From Posidonia oceanica (lineage: Eukaryota > Streptophyta > Magnoliopsida > Alismatales > Posidoniaceae): a stretch of DNA of 64,000 bases. The DNA is taken from assembly GCA_037176725.1 (NCBI GenBank), contig JAZBRS010000014.1, forward strand, positions 71,034,501 through 71,098,500, in the 5' to 3' direction. The position numbers and the translations under genes are program-made. Below the pieces are notes generated by a model, which was given only the letters and a program-made list of their open reading frames with translations, was not told where the DNA came from and ran no database searches. Position 1 is the first letter of the stretch, and every line of letters begins with the position of its first letter. Shown one piece after another: positions 56,111 through 64,000 of this stretch.

Positions 56111-57841
56111 TTACTGATAGTACTTCTTCAGATAGCGGAGGTTGACAGGCTCAGACTGCTCGACCCGGTCCATATCCTCAAGAGTTGCAGCGCCTCCTGA
56201 AAAGATCTGCTTGACCACAAAGGGGCCACGCCAATTGGGTCGGAATTTCCCTCGACCATCAGGCAAATGAATGGCGCGCAAGACAAGGTCCCCTGGCTGA
56301 AAGTTTCTGGGCTGGACCTTCTTCAAGAATGCTCTGGCCATCCGCTTCTGGTAGCAGTGAGCGTTGTGCATAGCTTGCAGTCTGCGCTCATCAATTAAAT
56401 TCAGTTGGACGCAGCGGTCTTCGACCCATTCTGCCTCTTCCAACTCAACTTCCCGCAGGATTCGCAGAGAGGGAATCTCTACTTCAACAGGTAACACCGC
56501 TTCCATTCCGTACACCAGAGAGTACGGGGTGGCTCCTGTAGAGGTCCGGATTGATGTCTTGTATGCCCAGAGTGCGTACGGGAGCTTGTCGTGCCAATCC
56601 TTGTGGGTTTCTGCCATTTTCTTCAGAATTTTGACAATGTTCTTGTTTGCAGACTCCACTGCTTCGTTCATTTGTGGCCGATAGGGTGAGGATCGATGAT
56701 GCTTGATCTTAAGACTCTGCAGGAATTCCTCGATCCTTTTGGCAATGAAGTTTGTGCCATTATCAGAGATGACTGAGTGTGGGACCCCATATCGGGCAAC
56801 GATATTGTTCCTGATAAATTTTTCTGTTGCCACAGCGGTGACTGTCTTATAAGAGGCTGCTTCCACCCACTTGGTAAAGTAATCGATCGCTACCAGAATG
56901 TAACGATGACCATTTGAAGCAGTTGGGTGGATAGCGCCGATGACATCGATCCCCCAGGTGGAGAAAGGCCATGGCGAAGACATGTTATGCAGCTGATGTG
57001 GAGGGGCCTTGATGAAGTTACCATGAATCTGACAGTTGTGGCATCTACGCACGAACCGGCAGCAGTCGGCTTCCATGGTCTGCCAGAAATATCCTTGCAG
57101 CATGATCTTCTTGGCCAGGAGGACGCCGTTCATGTGCGGGCCACAGGTCCCTGCATGCACTTGGAGCATCCGCGTGTCAGCCTCCGATTTGCTCAGGCAG
57201 CGCAGTAGCATCTGATTATATGACCTTCTGTACAGCTGCCCAGCCCCCAACACGTACTTTGACGCCAGACGCGCCAGAGTTCTCTTGTCTGCTGCTGCGG
57301 TATCGGGAGGAAAAGTGCCGGACTCCAGGAAAGATTTTATATCTTGATACCAAGGCTGCTCCTCTGCTGGATCCGCCTCTTCTATGTTCAGGCAATATGC
57401 AGGCTGCTCAATGTGAGTAACAGATACATCCACTGCACCGTCTTCAGATATAGTGAGCCAGGATGCCAAAGTTGCCAATGCGTCTGCGTACGCGTTCTTG
57501 GCTCTGTTCATGTATGTGAAGCAGATGCTCTCAAATTCTTCCATCAGCCTCAGCAGGTGTTCGTGATACGGCACAAGCTTGGGATCTTTTGTCCTCCAGT
57601 CGCCGTTCACTTGAGAAATTACCAGCATGGCATCACCGTGCACATGCAGCTTCTGCGCCTCATGTTCGAGGGCGACTTTCAACCCTAGGATGCATGCTTC
57701 ATACTCCGCTTCATTGTTTGTGCATGCGAAAGTCAGCTTCCTCGCGAAGGGAATCATCTGTCCCTGGGGCGTGGTCAGCACTACGCCTACGCCTCGGCCC
57801 TTTTTGTTGACTGCACCATCAAAGTAGAGCTGCCATTCCTC
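56111..57841 (-). CDS. B second RNase H and integrase
   Basis: In frame with RT after a TAA at 57842-57844; 577 codons. It begins with the second RNase H: LYFDGAVN (first Asp), then, counted from the Met at 57781, NNEAEYEA 22-29, GD 49-50 and NAYADALATLA 96-106, so all acidic residues are present. Integrase follows: zinc-binding H209, H216, C247, C250; catalytic D279, D340 and E376 with the standard D-35-E spacing; GPF-type C-terminal module (NWRGPFVV) and no chromodomain. It inserts the DNA copy into the genome. The frame has no internal stop; whether it is reached depends on passing the TAA or on a separate start. Confidence 0.9.
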   Translation of the reverse strand, partial: EEWQLYFDGAVNKKGRGVGVVLTTPQGQMIPFARKLTFACTNNEAEYEACILGLKVALEHEAQKLHVHGDAMLVISQVNGDWRTKDPKLVPYHEHLLRLMEEFESICFTYMNRAKNAYADALATLASWLTISEDGAVDVSVTHIEQPAYCLNIEEADPAEEQPWYQDIKSFLESGTFPPDTAAADKRTLARLASKYVLGAGQLYRRSYNQMLLRCLSKSEADTRMLQVHAGTCGPHMNGVLLAKKIMLQGYFWQTMEADCCRFVRRCHNCQIHGNFIKAPPHQLHNMSSPWPFSTWGIDVIGAIHPTASNGHRYILVAIDYFTKWVEAASYKTVTAVATEKFIRNNIVARYGVPHSVISDNGTNFIAKRIEEFLQSLKIKHHRSSPYRPQMNEAVESANKNIVKILKKMAETHKDWHDKLPYALWAYKTSIRTSTGATPYSLVYGMEAVLPVEVEIPSLRILREVELEEAEWVEDRCVQLNLIDERRLQAMHNAHCYQKRMARAFLKKVQPRNFQPGDLVLRAIHLPDGRGKFRPNWRGPFVVKQIFSGGAATLEDMDRVEQSEPVNLRYLKKYYQ

Positions 57842-59323
57842 TTATTTTTCAGGATTTTTCTGCTCAGAGTCCTCCATTGCAAAGAGAATGTCTTCATCAG
57901 GGAACTGCGTCTGGAGGGGTTGGTATTCAGGTAGAGGAAGGTCAGCAAGATGGTCTGCCATGGCCTGACCCTTCATGGATTTCTGTGTGACAAAGGTGAT
58001 GTCGTACTGAGACAATAACACCTGCCACTTTGCACATCTGCCTACCATGGCCGGCTTTTGGAAAAGGAACTTGATAGGATCATGCTGGCATAAGAGCTGT
58101 ACTGGGTATGCCATCATGTAGTGCCTTAGTTTCTGTGCAGCCCAGACAAGGGACAAACAGGTCTTCTCTAGTGTACTGTACCTGGCTTCGCATTCATTAA
58201 ATTTCTTGCTCAGGTAATAGATGGCACGCTCCCTTCTACTAGATTCGTCATGTTGGCCCAAGACGGCGCCCATGGAATGCTGCGTGGTAGAAAGGTAGAG
58301 AAGCAAAGGTCTCCCTGGTGTAGGCGGGACCAGGACAGGAGGCTTGATCAACAACTGCTTGATCTTGGCAAATGCATCCTGACACTCTTCGCTCCAGTGG
58401 ATCTGCGCATTCTTCCTCAAGAGCTTGAATATGGGCTCGCAGATGGGCGTAAGCTGTGCAATAAAGCGACTGATATATTGTAAACGCCCAAGCAGACTTC
58501 TGACTTCTTTTTCAGTTCTAGGGGGTGGCATGTCCACGATGGCTTGTGCTTTCAACGGGTCCACCTCAATCCCCCTTTGGCTAACAATGTAGCCGAGCAA
58601 TTTGCCAGAAGACACCCCGAATACGCACTTCTTGGGATTCAGACGCAGTTTGTACTTTCGTAGACGGTCAAAGAGCTTTTTGAGACAGGTAAGATGATCT
58701 TCAGGCTCTTTGGTTTTAGCAATCATGTCGTCTACATAGACCTCTACTTCTTGGTGCATGAGGTTGTGGAACAGCGCAGTCAGGGCCCTCTGATAGGTCG
58801 CACCAGCATTTTTCAGGCCGAACGGCATGACTTGGTAGCAGAAGACTCCCCAAGGGGTGATGAATGAAGTCTTTTCCATGTCTTCTTCTGCCATTTTGAT
58901 TTGATTGTATCCGGAAAAGCCGTCCATGAAGGAGAGCATATTGTGGCCTGCTGTATTGTCGACTAGGACATCAATGTGAGGCAGGGGGAAGTCGTCCTTG
59001 GGACTCGCCTTGTTCAGGTTCCTGTAGTCGATGCAGATCCGGATTCGGCCATCTTTCTTGGGCACAGGTACAATGTTCGCCAGCCACTCAGGATAAAGAA
59101 CGACCTTCAGAAAGTTGACTCCGAGCTGCTTCATTATCTCTTCTTTGATCATGAGCAGCCACTGCGGTCGCCATCTTCTTAGCTTCTGCTTCACTGGCTT
59201 GGCATCCGGGTTTAAGGGCAGATTGTGCACCACTATTTCTATGTCAAGGCCAACCATATCCTCGTAACTCCAGGCGAAGACATCCGCATATGTTTTCAAG
59301 AATGCGATGAATTCTGCTCGAGC
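57842..59323 (-). CDS. B reverse transcriptase and RNase H
   Basis: In frame with gag-protease after a TAG at 59324-59326. Counted from the Met at 59299: RT fingers with FPLPHID 104-110, FMDGFSGYNQ (catalytic D126), FGLKNAGATYQ 160-170, and YVDD 188-191; thumb with NPKKCVFG; then the Ty3-type RNase H with LYLSTTQHSMGAV and YYLSKKFNECEARY, and a C-terminal DHLADLPLPEYQP segment. Copies element RNA into DNA and degrades the RNA strand. All key residues are present. It ends at TAA 57842-57844, directly before the second RNase H. Confidence 0.9.
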   Translation of the reverse strand, partial: ARAEFIAFLKTYADVFAWSYEDMVGLDIEIVVHNLPLNPDAKPVKQKLRRWRPQWLLMIKEEIMKQLGVNFLKVVLYPEWLANIVPVPKKDGRIRICIDYRNLNKASPKDDFPLPHIDVLVDNTAGHNMLSFMDGFSGYNQIKMAEEDMEKTSFITPWGVFCYQVMPFGLKNAGATYQRALTALFHNLMHQEVEVYVDDMIAKTKEPEDHLTCLKKLFDRLRKYKLRLNPKKCVFGVSSGKLLGYIVSQRGIEVDPLKAQAIVDMPPPRTEKEVRSLLGRLQYISRFIAQLTPICEPIFKLLRKNAQIHWSEECQDAFAKIKQLLIKPPVLVPPTPGRPLLLYLSTTQHSMGAVLGQHDESSRRERAIYYLSKKFNECEARYSTLEKTCLSLVWAAQKLRHYMMAYPVQLLCQHDPIKFLFQKPAMVGRCAKWQVLLSQYDITFVTQKSMKGQAMADHLADLPLPEYQPLQTQFPDEDILFAMEDSEQKNPEK

Positions 59324-62300
59324 CTAGGAGGACAGCTGGGCACTGATACGAACTTCTCTGACTTCCTCAGCTGTGCCGATGTTGACAACCTCTGTTTCTT
59401 CTTCAACATGGAGGTTGGGGCCTTCTGGGTCGTCGTCATAGGGCCGGAACTCGGGCAATGATTCATCAGTCTCATCCATGCCCGTATCATCCTCCTCTCC
59501 ATAAGCAATAAGTTCCGAGAGGATCTCTTTCTCAAATGAAGGACTTGTGATGTCGAAAGAGTGCATGTGTTCCGCTGCTTGGCCCTGGTGACGCTTCAGG
59601 ATGGTCACGCTTACTCGAGTGTTCTTGTAGCCCCGGTGCGCGACCTCCGTCTCAGCAACTCCTTCTACTGCTTGCTTTGGCCTGACTGATTCTGCTGAGT
59701 ACTTTACTGATACTGCTAAGGGCCTTGCTGACTCTGCTGCTGAAACTGCTGACTGTTCTGCTGCTGAGGCTGCTGACAGCTCTGTTACTGATTCTGCTTT
59801 CTGCTCTGTTACTGCTGCTGCTTGCACTGCTGATGCTTCCTCCTCTGGGTCTTCCAGTGTGCTTGTGGAGGGTATGCCGGACTGGTGGCTGCTCTGGGCA
59901 TTGCCGCTCGCTATGCTGCTCAAATGAGGCATGTGTTGCACAAACCACCTAGACCCGCCTTCTGATTGGAGAGTGATGAGCTCATCTGGTCTAGGGAAGT
60001 CCGGCGCTGCTGAGTCTTCTTCCAGGACCATGATAGAGGCATGGTCTTCTTGCAGAGGAGGGTCCGTAACCACGGCTTTCCCTTTCCTTTCTGCAGCTTG
60101 ATGCTCTGTCAGGTCTTCTGCTATCGACTTGAGCTGTTCTTGATAAAGTAGCTCTAAGTCAGACATCCAAGAATCGACCTGGGCTTCTATCGCCACTCCT
60201 TCTTCCTCGTCTAAGGGGGAGTCGACGTAGTAGGCGCCGGGAGCCTGCGGCACTGGCCCAGCTGCAAGACGGATTGCTGCCCTTGGAATCTGCATGATCT
60301 GGTTCACGGGCGCGTCCGATGGCGGCAACTCTGACGTAGAAGGCCCAAATAGATAGGTCAGCGGTGCCACAGATGGATAAGCTGCCAGGGTCACTGTTGC
60401 GGGTGAAGAGTAAGCAGAGACACTCTTCTGAGGGCTCAAGGGCCTGGAGAGTGTAGTGCTCAGTTGGCCTTTTGTATCGGGCCGTAACTGAGAGAGTGCA
60501 GCCTCTGACGCCATGGGGTCTTGACATGAGAGCTGCTGTTGGTTGTCAGGAGGATGCGAAGCGGACTGCGCCGGCTGCATTCCTGAAGGTGTGGCTGCTA
60601 AAGCGGGCTGAGCCGCGCTGCTGACTGAATTGATTAACTGCCCCTCCAGAGATAGGGACAGTGGCACTGGTGCTGCTATGACTGCTGGTAGCTTGCTTGA
60701 TTCTGCCAGAAGGAGTGTCTCTGACTCCTGCACTGCTGCTGTCTGTTCTTGAGATGCAGATGTGGATGCAAAAGAGTGGGAACTTGCTAGTTCTGCCACA
60801 GAGCCTGCTGAGCTGCCTGCTGTTTCTGCCAGAGGAAGAGCTGAATAGACTGACTGCGTGGCCTCTGCTCTGATTACTGCCTCTGCTATGCCGACTGGGA
60901 CTGCCTCTGTTGTGCCAGACTGCTCCTCATCCGAGTAGTAGTCCTCAACACACACCCAATCCTCTGTCGGTGCCGTGTCTTGATCATCGGTCGATCCCAG
61001 GTTTCCTGCACTGGTAAAGTTAGTGAGGTCTCTGGGAATGGCTGGTTCTGGATTGTTGAGCTGAAAGCAGTGATCTTTGTTGGGCTTGGGTTCGTAGCCG
61101 AGGCCTTCAGATTTCCTCCGCTCCACTGCTACGATCGGCTTTGCCATCCCCTGGCCGTGACGCCCGAGCGGCGTACCCTTTACGTAACCCCACCTGTGAC
61201 ATACATTCTCGACCATTCGAAAGGGGTTGCTGTGAACGGTCAAGGAGTTGACACGTTCAAGATCAGGAATGAAGTTAACCGGCTCGCACCGATTAACGCG
61301 ATATAGGGCTTCAGAAGTCTCGGGGTCAAACGGGATAAATTGCGAAGACACGGGGGAGACTGCTTCGATCCGCTCCTTCTCAAAGTTCTCCGCCATGACG
61401 ACAATGACATCATCACCGCGACGGTACTTTATCATTCGATGGAGGGTCGAAGGAAGGACCTGATGCTTGTGGAGCCAAGGGCGCCCAAGCAGAAGATTGA
61501 AATTTGGCTGCAAGTCGACGACATAGAATTCTACGTCGAAGACAACCGGGCCAATAGCAAGAGGGATAATCAGAATCCCTAGAGCGTCATGGTGAGTGTT
61601 GTCAAAAGCTGTCATTCCCTTCACGGCTGGCGTGATGTCCTCGGCTTTGAATCCGAGCTTGGTTGCAGTACGCAAGGGGCAGACGTTAAGGCCTGACCCA
61701 TTATCAACCAGTGTTAGGGGAATGCGAAAGTTTTTGAACTGCACCGTGACGAATAGGGGCTGGTTGTGATTAATCCCCGCCGGAGGCAGCTCATCACTAG
61801 TAAAAGAGATGACCTGGGGCTCCGCAATCAACCCAACCATGCTCTCCAAGGCTGAAGGCTCAATGGACTGGGACACACGGGCAGCCTGGAACACGCGAAG
61901 AAAAGCCTCACGGTGTTCGGCAGAGGTGTGGATCAAGTCCCAGATAGAAATGTCGGCTTTGACCTTCTTAAGTTGGGAGGTTATGTCTGCCTTAGGTTGG
62001 CTCTTTTTGGCAAGGGGAGGGGTAGTTCTGGCAGGCTCTAAGGGGGTAGCGGCAGGAAGCTGGGTTACTGCAGGTTGGGTAGGGATTTGGCTAGCTACAG
62101 GCTGGCTCGAGGTCAGATCTGCTATGGGTTGGCTAGAGGGTGGGGGCATAACAGGTCTAGGGTGAGTTGGCCTAATTGCCGGTGTTGGGGGCCTGTAAAC
62201 CCTCCCTGATCGCGTTACTTCCGCGCACATCTCTGTGGCGTAGCTGTAAGGGACGCGATGGGTGTCCAAGGTTAAGTCAATAACCATTGGAGCACGTGCT

Positions 62301-64000
62301 GCGAGTACAGGAGGGGTTACAGGGGGACCTACAGGATACTGAGGTCTCTCTAGAGGGTATGGTTGTTGGGGTGGGAAGGTTGGGGCAGGTTGAGGTCTAC
62401 CTAGAAGGTGTAGCTGAGGTCGCCCTAAGAGGTGGATGGGGGAACTAGGCTGGGCCCTAGCTAGAAGGTGCATAGGGGGTTGAGCCTGGGGAAGCACGGT
62501 GGGAGGCGCTAGAGGGCGCTCCGGCCTGGCACGCTGTCGGATCATGTGAATTCCCGACTCGGAGCCGGCAACTGCCGCGAGATAGAGATCTTGAGGGAAA
62601 GGCTCAGAGATGTCAGAGATGAGATCAGAAGGGTCTACCATAGAGGTAGCAGGCCCAGAAGGAAAGACAGAGTGGATGCCTGAGGTCCCCGCCCCTCCCG
62701 GATAAGAGTGCTCCGGTAAGGGTTGGTGGATGATGCCAGAAAGAGGGGGAACAGTTGAATGTGCAGATGCATGTGTGTGTGCTTGAGTGGATGCCTCGTG
62801 CGTGTCGATCACAATCGTTCCCGATTCGATCAAGTCCTGAATAGCGTTCCGCAGGGAGAAGCAATTGTCCGTCGAATGCCCGGCGCTTCGATGGAAATTG
62901 CAAAAGAGGTCCGGCCTAAACCAATGCGGCAGAGGACTTGGTGGCGGACGAACCTCCGGGAACTTCAGGAGCGATGCAACCTTTGGCAAGATGACCGTGA
63001 GCGGTTCCACCAGTGGGGCGAATCTCCGCTTCTCAATGGGTGGCCTTCTTTGCCTCTGGTATGAGCCTTGCTGAACCGGTGCGGCAGGATAGACCGGTCT
63101 AGCGGTGGTAGTGATGTGTGGTGTAGGTGGATTCCTAGGTGCAGGAGCGTACACCATCTGAGCTGGGGTAGGCCGGGATGGCAAGCGAACAGGTACAGCA
63201 GGGGAGTCGACGAATGCAACAGCTGTTTTCGGCGAGTCCTTCCTCTTCGGGCGGTTGCTGTTGCTGCCGCTGTTGTTGTTGGAGGCGCTGCTGTTGGCAC
63301 TGTTACTGCTGATCACTGCCTGCTTAGCGAACGCAGAGAGAGCCGGGAAGTTGCCACTCCGCAAAGAACTCTCCACGCGCGCTCCAGCTCTGATGAGTGC
63401 CGCAAAAGTAGTGACTGGTTGGATGCTAAGCAGAGCTCCGAGAGACGGCTGCGCCCCTTTGATAACGATCTCGATAGACTCCTCGTCAGAAGGTCTATCT
63501 CGAACCTGAGAGGCAAGGGCGCGCCAGCGGCCGACGTACTCCCCGAACGGCTCGCCAGAATTCTGCTTGATTGCGATCAAGTCCGCCCTCTTTGGGACCA
63601 GATCGAGGTTGAAGGAGTATTGTTCCAGGAACGCCTGACTGAGGTCGTTCCAAGTCTTGATGGCTGACATATCAAGTGATGTAAACCACTTGAGTGCTGG
63701 CCCGGTCAAACTCTTCTGGAACAAGCGGATCAGCAACCTCTCGTCAGCCTGAAGCTGAACGAGATCACCGCAATACGCCTTCAAGTGGGCTATGGGGCAG
63801 CCCCTACCATTATACTTCTCGAAGTCCGGGATTTTGAACTTCGGAGGGAGTACCGCCTCTGGAAAGCAGCAGAGGTCCCAGAATTGGTAGGTCTGGTGCT
63901 CAGTACCCTGCACTAGTCGTAGTGCCTTCTCCAAGACGTCCATCCAGTTATTGATGGGGTCTGGGATTGCTGCTGTAGGAGAGGGATCAGCAGGGGTAGC
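59324..64000 (-). CDS. B Gag-protease polyprotein (5' end outside window)
   Basis: Open from the right edge to TAG at 59324-59326. Residues are counted from the Met at 63943, although the frame continues upstream. Gag core about 25-195 (RLFQKSLTGPALKWF, AFLEQYSF, FGEYVGRWRALA); Asn/Ser linker; CHHC knuckle CNFHRSAGHSTDNC near 345-358; Pro-rich region; aspartic protease near 730-850 with catalytic VDNGSGLN and NLLLGRPWL; G-patch-like GTPLGRHGQGM near 920; then a long Ser/Ala/Glu-rich, low-complexity segment before RT. Protease active-site DNGS, not DTGA, is common in this lineage. The length and single frame are normal for Tat gag-protease. No internal stop is present, which suggests a young copy. 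Confidence 0.9.
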   Translation of the reverse strand, partial: ATPADPSPTAAIPDPINNWMDVLEKALRLVQGTEHQTYQFWDLCCFPEAVLPPKFKIPDFEKYNGRGCPIAHLKAYCGDLVQLQADERLLIRLFQKSLTGPALKWFTSLDMSAIKTWNDLSQAFLEQYSFNLDLVPKRADLIAIKQNSGEPFGEYVGRWRALASQVRDRPSDEESIEIVIKGAQPSLGALLSIQPVTTFAALIRAGARVESSLRSGNFPALSAFAKQAVISSNSANSSASNNNSGSNSNRPKRKDSPKTAVAFVDSPAVPVRLPSRPTPAQMVYAPAPRNPPTPHITTTARPVYPAAPVQQGSYQRQRRPPIEKRRFAPLVEPLTVILPKVASLLKFPEVRPPPSPLPHWFRPDLFCNFHRSAGHSTDNCFSLRNAIQDLIESGTIVIDTHEASTQAHTHASAHSTVPPLSGIIHQPLPEHSYPGGAGTSGIHSVFPSGPATSMVDPSDLISDISEPFPQDLYLAAVAGSESGIHMIRQRARPERPLAPPTVLPQAQPPMHLLARAQPSSPIHLLGRPQLHLLGRPQPAPTFPPQQPYPLERPQYPVGPPVTPPVLAARAPMVIDLTLDTHRVPYSYATEMCAEVTRSGRVYRPPTPAIRPTHPRPVMPPPSSQPIADLTSSQPVASQIPTQPAVTQLPAATPLEPARTTPPLAKKSQPKADITSQLKKVKADISIWDLIHTSAEHREAFLRVFQAARVSQSIEPSALESMVGLIAEPQVISFTSDELPPAGINHNQPLFVTVQFKNFRIPLTLVDNGSGLNVCPLRTATKLGFKAEDITPAVKGMTAFDNTHHDALGILIIPLAIGPVVFDVEFYVVDLQPNFNLLLGRPWLHKHQVLPSTLHRMIKYRRGDDVIVVMAENFEKERIEAVSPVSSQFIPFDPETSEALYRVNRCEPVNFIPDLERVNSLTVHSNPFRMVENVCHRWGYVKGTPLGRHGQGMAKPIVAVERRKSEGLGYEPKPNKDHCFQLNNPEPAIPRDLTNFTSAGNLGSTDDQDTAPTEDWVCVEDYYSDEEQSGTTEAVPVGIAEAVIRAEATQSVYSALPLAETAGSSAGSVAELASSHSFASTSASQEQTAAVQESETLLLAESSKLPAVIAAPVPLSLSLEGQLINSVSSAAQPALAATPSGMQPAQSASHPPDNQQQLSCQDPMASEAALSQLRPDTKGQLSTTLSRPLSPQKSVSAYSSPATVTLAAYPSVAPLTYLFGPSTSELPPSDAPVNQIMQIPRAAIRLAAGPVPQAPGAYYVDSPLDEEEGVAIEAQVDSWMSDLELLYQEQLKSIAEDLTEHQAAERKGKAVVTDPPLQEDHASIMVLEEDSAAPDFPRPDELITLQSEGGSRWFVQHMPHLSSIASGNAQSSHQSGIPSTSTLEDPEEEASAVQAAAVTEQKAESVTELSAASAAEQSAVSAAESARPLAVSVKYSAESVRPKQAVEGVAETEVAHRGYKNTRVSVTILKRHQGQAAEHMHSFDITSPSFEKEILSELIAYGEEDDTGMDETDESLPEFRPYDDDPEGPNLHVEEETEVVNIGTAEEVREVRISAQLSS

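Larger units (their letters stand above)
44418..64000 (-). mobile_element. Element B: nearly intact autonomous Tat element (partial)
   Basis: On the - strand, in gene order: gag-protease (64000-59324, open at the window edge), RT-RNase H (59323-57842), second RNase H-integrase (57841-56111), spacer, sense PMD ORF (54656-53454), tandem arrays (52800-50740), polypurine tract and 3' LTR (50192-44418). From gag to integrase there is one continuous frame with only two stops, TAG and TAA. Gag core, leader-side LTR block, polypurine tract and hairpin modules are shared with A, making B the obvious candidate helper type for the A family. Confidence 0.9.

Overview
The window looks like heterochromatic nuclear DNA of a seed plant. 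Almost everything in it is Ty3/gypsy LTR retrotransposon of the Tat (Ogre/Tat-like) lineage. The evidence is very long LTRs, a shared polypurine tract (AGGGAGGGGCATC just before TGT), a primer site TGGCGACTCCACTGGGG, gag with a C-x2-H-x4-H-x4-C knuckle, a second (archaeal-type) RNase H between RNase H and integrase, and accessory plant-mobile-domain (PMD) ORFs beyond integrase. I see no ordinary host gene, rRNA, tRNA, CRISPR array or bacterial feature. The species cannot be named from the sequence.

Layout. (A') 1-4845, + strand: gag tail, long non-coding 3' half and the first 1.1 kb of the 3' LTR of a pol-less element. It is interrupted at 4845/4846 by a C-family array on the - strand. (C3) 4846-13206: 3' LTR, spacer, broken gag, leader, primer site and a piece of 5' LTR, without pol. 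13207-14224 is a loose protease/linker fragment. (C2) 14225-17719: protease, gag tail, leader and an LTR that also serves as the 3' LTR of C1. (C1) 17720-44417: spacer, an antisense cassette of two intron-containing PMD genes (about 18467-37715), then decayed integrase, RNase H, RT and protease on the - strand. (A) 19092-31095, + strand: a complete pol-less element of the same family as A', flanked by the target duplication ACAAG, sitting inside the first PMD gene. (B) 44418-end, - strand: a nearly intact autonomous element (5.8-kb 3' LTR, tandem arrays, sense PMD ORF, integrase, RT, protease, gag), inserted into C1. Its 5' end lies beyond the window.

How the parts relate. Insertion order is A' first, then C, then A and B into C1, so the A family was active both before and after the C insertion. 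A and A' carry gag but no pol, so they would depend on an autonomous relative such as B for enzymes. B shares their gag type, LTR-end block, PPT and 3' hairpin modules. PMD ORFs lie in the gene direction in B and against it, with introns, in C1.

Most unusual signals: (1) the antisense, spliceable PMD cassette, absent from sister copy C3; (2) dozens of double-hairpin modules with fixed loops CCCTAA and TCCGTTAA but compensating stems; (3) a roughly 235-bp-spaced palindrome array in the A LTR; (4) an inverted repeat enclosing the polypurine tract across the LTR border; (5) a strong excess of TAG among premature stops, fitting CHG-methylation decay.
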